Source of the DNA: Aulostomus chinensis | Lineage: Eukaryota; Chordata; Actinopteri; Syngnathiformes; Aulostomidae | Assembly (NCBI GenBank): GCA_037954235.1 | Contig: JBBMOA010000002.1 | Coordinates: 7,313,509 to 7,377,508 of the forward strand | Reading direction: 5' to 3' | DNA length: 64,000 nt | In this document: in pieces, positions 60,677-64,000 of the stretch | Layout: each line of letters opens with the position of its first letter | Numbering within the stretch: the stretch's first letter is position 1 | Made by a program: the position numbers and the translations under genes | Notes under the pieces: generated by a model | What the model was told of the DNA's origin: nothing | Seen by the model: the letters and a program-made list of their open reading frames with translations, nothing else | Database searches by the model: none

Positions 60677-60984
60677 AAAAAAAATCACTTTTTGTTTGTG
60701 ATTTTTACTCAGTTCGTCCCTCAGAGGCGACTGTGCTGACTCAACGAAAAAAAGAGCTTGAATTTTGCTTACTAATTGTCAGGAAAAAGGCATTGACAAA
60801 CTGACCCCCCATTCAGCCCAGGCTGGATCTATTCTCTGTGACCTGCTCCGTGTGAGATTCATTTATCTCACCTCACCTTGCGCTGTCCTACACCAGGTGT
60901 TCTTTGCCTGCCTCGCTCTTATTTCCCAGGTTGTATCTATCTGTTTTAATCCATTGTTTTTCCTGTTGTTTTACCCCCTTTTCT

Positions 60985-61850
60985 CCCTGAATTTTTGCAA
61001 ATCCCTTTGCCATGCTGTCCTGGTAAATGCTCCATCTAGATTTTTCTCAGGCACCAAAAAACATTTCAAACATTTACCGTATCTCGTCCATATCCGCATC
61101 ACCATTTGCCAGCATTCTGAGCCATACGTTAGGACCAACTTGACATTGCTGTTACAGAGTCCAGTCTTATCCTGAGACTGAATTTTCAAGACCCTAAGAC
61201 TGACTCTAGTCTTGCAAATTCCCCAAAGCTTTGGTAAGCGTGACTTGGATGTCCTTTTTTTCTTCTCAGTCGTTGTTGGCGATGTGGTTGGATATGCTCC
61301 TCACTGCAAAGATCAGATCACTGCATCCTCTGCCTTTCCTGAATTCTGCCCTCTGGTCCCTCAGCTTGTTGTCAATTTCCGATTAAGTTGCCTTTCTTTG
61401 GAGGTTTGGTGTCTGGTCTGGTGACTATGAGTCACCTGGAATGTTGTCCCTCTCAACACCGATGTAGCTGTGACAGGGTCTGCCTTGGGCATCTCTGCTT
61501 GGATGGAATCGATGCCTTCCTGGACCTCAAAGGATGTGGGGGACTGATGTTGATTTTAAGAGAATCTGGTGCTGGTTGAAAGTTGGCTGGCTTATCTGGG
61601 TAAGGGTGGTTTAGCACGTCCTTGAAGTGTTGGATCCGTCTTCAGTTGACTGCACCATCCTCGCGTCTGACTGGCTAGTATAGCTTCCAAAAAACTGTTT
61701 GGTGAGGCTGTAAGCAGTGCTCGTGTCTGCCCTGGCTGCAGCTCAGTCAGACTATACTCAGCTGTCTCCTCAAAAAGACCTCTTATCCTTCCTGGCACTC
61801 ATTTTACTTATTGGTCCCTGAAGGTAAAGGCTAGTTGGACGTCTTCCTTA
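60985..61850 (-). mobile_element. Decayed non-LTR retrotransposon (RTE-like), minus strand
   Basis: Minus-strand translation in shifting frames gives HFKDVLNHPYPDKPANFQPA, then FEVQEGIDSIQAE, and nearer the 3' end SNVKLVLTYGSECW. These match the layout of RTE-type reverse-transcriptase proteins: the HFxxLLNxP block before the RT domain, and NVKxVLLYGxExW after it. The catalytic RT core is deleted between them, and several stops and frameshifts are present. Clade is a best guess from these two blocks. Confidence 0.6.
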
Positions 61851-62006
61851 GGCCTCTGTGACTTGGCGCTTTGGGTCTTGGCTTTCTTTCTTTTTTTTTT
61901 TTGCTATGTTCCAGGTATAATTTCCATTCTTGTTGTTGTCTTCTTGTTCTGTCCCCCCAGGTGGGGAAACACTTGGTATTCATTTGCTTTATCTTTAATG
62001 TCTCTG

Positions 62007-62262
62007 ATGTTCTCCCTGTTCCTGTGTGGGTTCTCTCTGGTACTCCAGCTTCCTCCCACAGTCCAAAGACATCAAGAGGGGACGAGGCTGATTGATACTC
62101 TAAATTGACCGTAGGTGTGGCTGTGAGTGTGAATGGTTGTCTGTCTCTATGTGTTGGTCCTGTGATGGACTGGTGACCTGTCCAGGGTGAGCCTCACCTC
62201 TCACCTGAAGGCAGCTGGGATAGGCTCCACCCCCCAGCAGTAGAAAATGCATGGATGGATTG
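62007..62262 (+). mobile_element. SINE (family a), 5'-truncated
   Basis: It begins in the body at GTTCTCCCTGTTCCTGTGTG and runs through the shared tail GTGATGGACTGGTGACCTGT to an ATGGATGGATTGA end. The tRNA-like head is absent. Confidence 0.87.
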
Positions 62263-63024
62263 ATTTGAGTGGGTCAGTGTATGCAGCACTCCTCCTTTTT
62301 TGGACCTGACAGGTATGACAATCTGGTATTGTAGTTATTGTCTACATGTTTGAAGCAAATTTGAATCCAATCCTAAGAATTTACTGTCTAGATTAAAAAA
62401 ATTACGATTTATAACCAAATCCTTGAAACATTGCAGGGCCAACAAAACTGATCTGTTCAATACCAGCGTTTGATGAAACTAGTTCAACTGATCATTGACA
62501 CACATTTGATCACAGTGTGACTGGGAAGTTTATATACCTCAGCAATGATTAGCCAGCCAAGGTCATGTTCCTTAACTAATATCAACAGACATGTCCTTAT
62601 GATGAGTTTGTGCTCCATACTTTTCAAGACAAACCCTGGCTGAGGTTGTGCTCAGCAGGAACCCCAAAATCAGGAACTTCTTACATACGTGAAACTTCAA
62701 TTTTCTTCTATTATCCTAAAAATCACAGAAAAAAACATGTAAATCAAACAGAAAAACAAAGTCCTATGTGGTCAAAGTACAGGCCCAGTTCTATGTTAAG
62801 CTAAACCAGAATGGATGAATATTCATACCTTTAATGCCTATGTGGCGTGCACACACGAGCGGTTGGGAAATTAACTTTTTTGGGGGTTTCCATATTACCT
62901 GATTGGATTACCAAAAGCCAGACAACGCCAGACTGGGAATTTCACCAAGGGAATTGTTTTGGATGCGACAGTACCTTAAACAAGGCATTTCTAACATTAT
63001 ACTGATAAGCAGGAGACATGGCTC

Positions 63025-63100
63025 CATCCATCCAGCCATCCATTTTCTAACGCTTATCCTGTTAGGGGTCGCGCGGGGGGGGGGGGGGGTGGTAGCTGAC
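63025..63100 (-). mobile_element. SINE tail fragment with G-run expansion, minus strand
   Basis: The plus strand reads CCATCCATCCAGCCATCCAT, TTCTAACGCTTATCCTGTTA and GGGGTCGC, then a run of about 16 G, then TAGCTGACATTGGG. This is the 3' end of the shared SINE tail in reverse orientation. Nothing of a head remains. Confidence 0.7.
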
Positions 63101-63149
63101 ATTGGGCTTTGATAACGTCTCTGTTTCTAAAAAAATAGTCATCATGGAA

Positions 63150-63760
63150 GAGGAAACAGGAAAAAAAACAAACAAATGAAAACAACGGGGGGATTGAAAT
63201 TTATATGTTTTTTCAAGTGGAATGTGTTCTCCTGAAAGCCACTTTTGCTTCTGCTGCATGTCAATGGTAGTTTTGTATTTCCAGTTTAGCAAGATTGCTT
63301 TCTTGGCAGTAGTTGAGGCAGAGAAGATTTGTATTTTCTGCGATGGTTGAGGAGATCATTTTTTTGTGACTTGGACCCAAGAAGGATGAACTGGTGGCAG
63401 TGCCAGGTAACATGCGGGTATGTCTCAGCTCTGTTTTGTGAACAGTGTATGTATTTGTCTGATTTATTAAATCCCATTTCGTGAAGTTTCTCCCAGATGT
63501 AGTTTATTCTCTGTTTTATCTTTAACTGTGTGCGTTGTAGGTTCGTGTTATTGCTTTTATTGAAGTTATTGTTACAGATTTGGATCCAGATGTTCGCCTT
63601 GGTGCTCGTGGGGAGGTCTTGGTCCCGCTTGGAGACTGGAAGCAGCATTGTTGTGTCTGAGTTACTGAGATTTATGCAGATTCTTGGTATATTTTCCTTC
63701 AAAGCTTTAGTCACTTCTCTACTGGAACTCGATGTGCTAGGTTATTGATAGTACTATTAA
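63150..63760 (-). mobile_element. L1-like LINE relic, C-terminal ORF2 part, minus strand
   Basis: A minus-strand frame of 142 codons at 63286-63714 includes IWIQICNNNF, TNLQRTQLKIKQRINY, LHEMGFNKSDKYIHCSQN and RAETYPHVTWHC. This is the cysteine/histidine-bearing C-terminal region of L1-group ORF2 proteins. After a frameshift at about 63.29 kb it continues as LNWKYKTTIDMQQ and GEHIPLEKTYKF, the usual end of that protein. Reverse transcriptase is not in view. Confidence 0.72.
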
Positions 63761-64000
63761 ATTTTGACAGAATGTTTGATTTTAGTTGCGTATTTTAACT
63801 GTGAGTTACACATAACTCTGAGTTCCCAGTTCCAAACATCTGGATTTATTGTTGAAAATTAACAAAAGTCCTGCCTTGAGTGATGTGGTGAAGATGTGTG
63901 AAGCCTTTCTCCTTCTAGACGGTGACGTGTCTTGTTCTTCTTAATGATAGTGAGATCTGGCTCATTCCAAACTGGTGTCCGGGGGCAAGAACGACTGTGG

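Overview
The window is vertebrate nuclear DNA, almost certainly from a ray-finned (teleost) fish. The evidence is vertebrate-type split genes with GT-AG introns, very many (CA)n microsatellites, two tRNA-headed SINE families of the kind common in fish, and decayed LINE relics (L2-like, RTE-like and L1-like). There is no sign of bacterial, phage or organellar sequence. I found no rRNA gene, genuine tRNA gene or CRISPR array, and no candidate for a wholly new biological system. The notable material is gene structure, splice-site oddities, repeats and one orphan promoter-like region.

Layout. Positions 1 to about 36.8 kb hold no protein-coding exon that I can support. This stretch is intergenic or intronic sequence with microsatellites, SINE and LINE relics, two strong hairpins, a Gly-Ser/Gly-Pro-type hexamer array, and a CpG-rich promoter-like island near 20.15-21.02 kb. 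From 36.8 to 39.8 kb on the minus strand lies a complete nine-exon gatm (glycine amidinotransferase, creatine synthesis), with a TATA-like box near 39.905 kb. After a divergent intergenic stretch of about 3.9 kb come two complete ten-exon plus-strand genes of the SLC27A2 (very long-chain acyl-CoA synthetase / fatty acid transporter 2) type. They lie head to tail at 43.756-54.239 and 55.181-60.168 kb. The right flank, 60.7-64 kb, is made mostly of retrotransposon relics and SINE pieces.

How the genes relate. Splicing the exons as given here yields open frames of 423 aa (gatm), 621 aa (first slc27a2) and 617 aa (second slc27a2), with no internal stop and matching intron phases at every junction. 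Exons 2 to 9 of the two slc27a2 copies have identical lengths, so they are a tandem duplicate pair, but the proteins have diverged substantially (roughly two thirds identity in the best-conserved exon by eye). gatm makes guanidinoacetate in mitochondria. SLC27A2 enzymes activate very long-chain fatty acids and bile acids in ER and peroxisome. All are typically active in liver and kidney, so shared tissue control of this divergent cluster is possible but is inference only.

Limits: exon boundaries were read by eye from protein family knowledge and splice consensus. UTRs, transcription starts, poly(A) sites and repeat boundaries are approximate.
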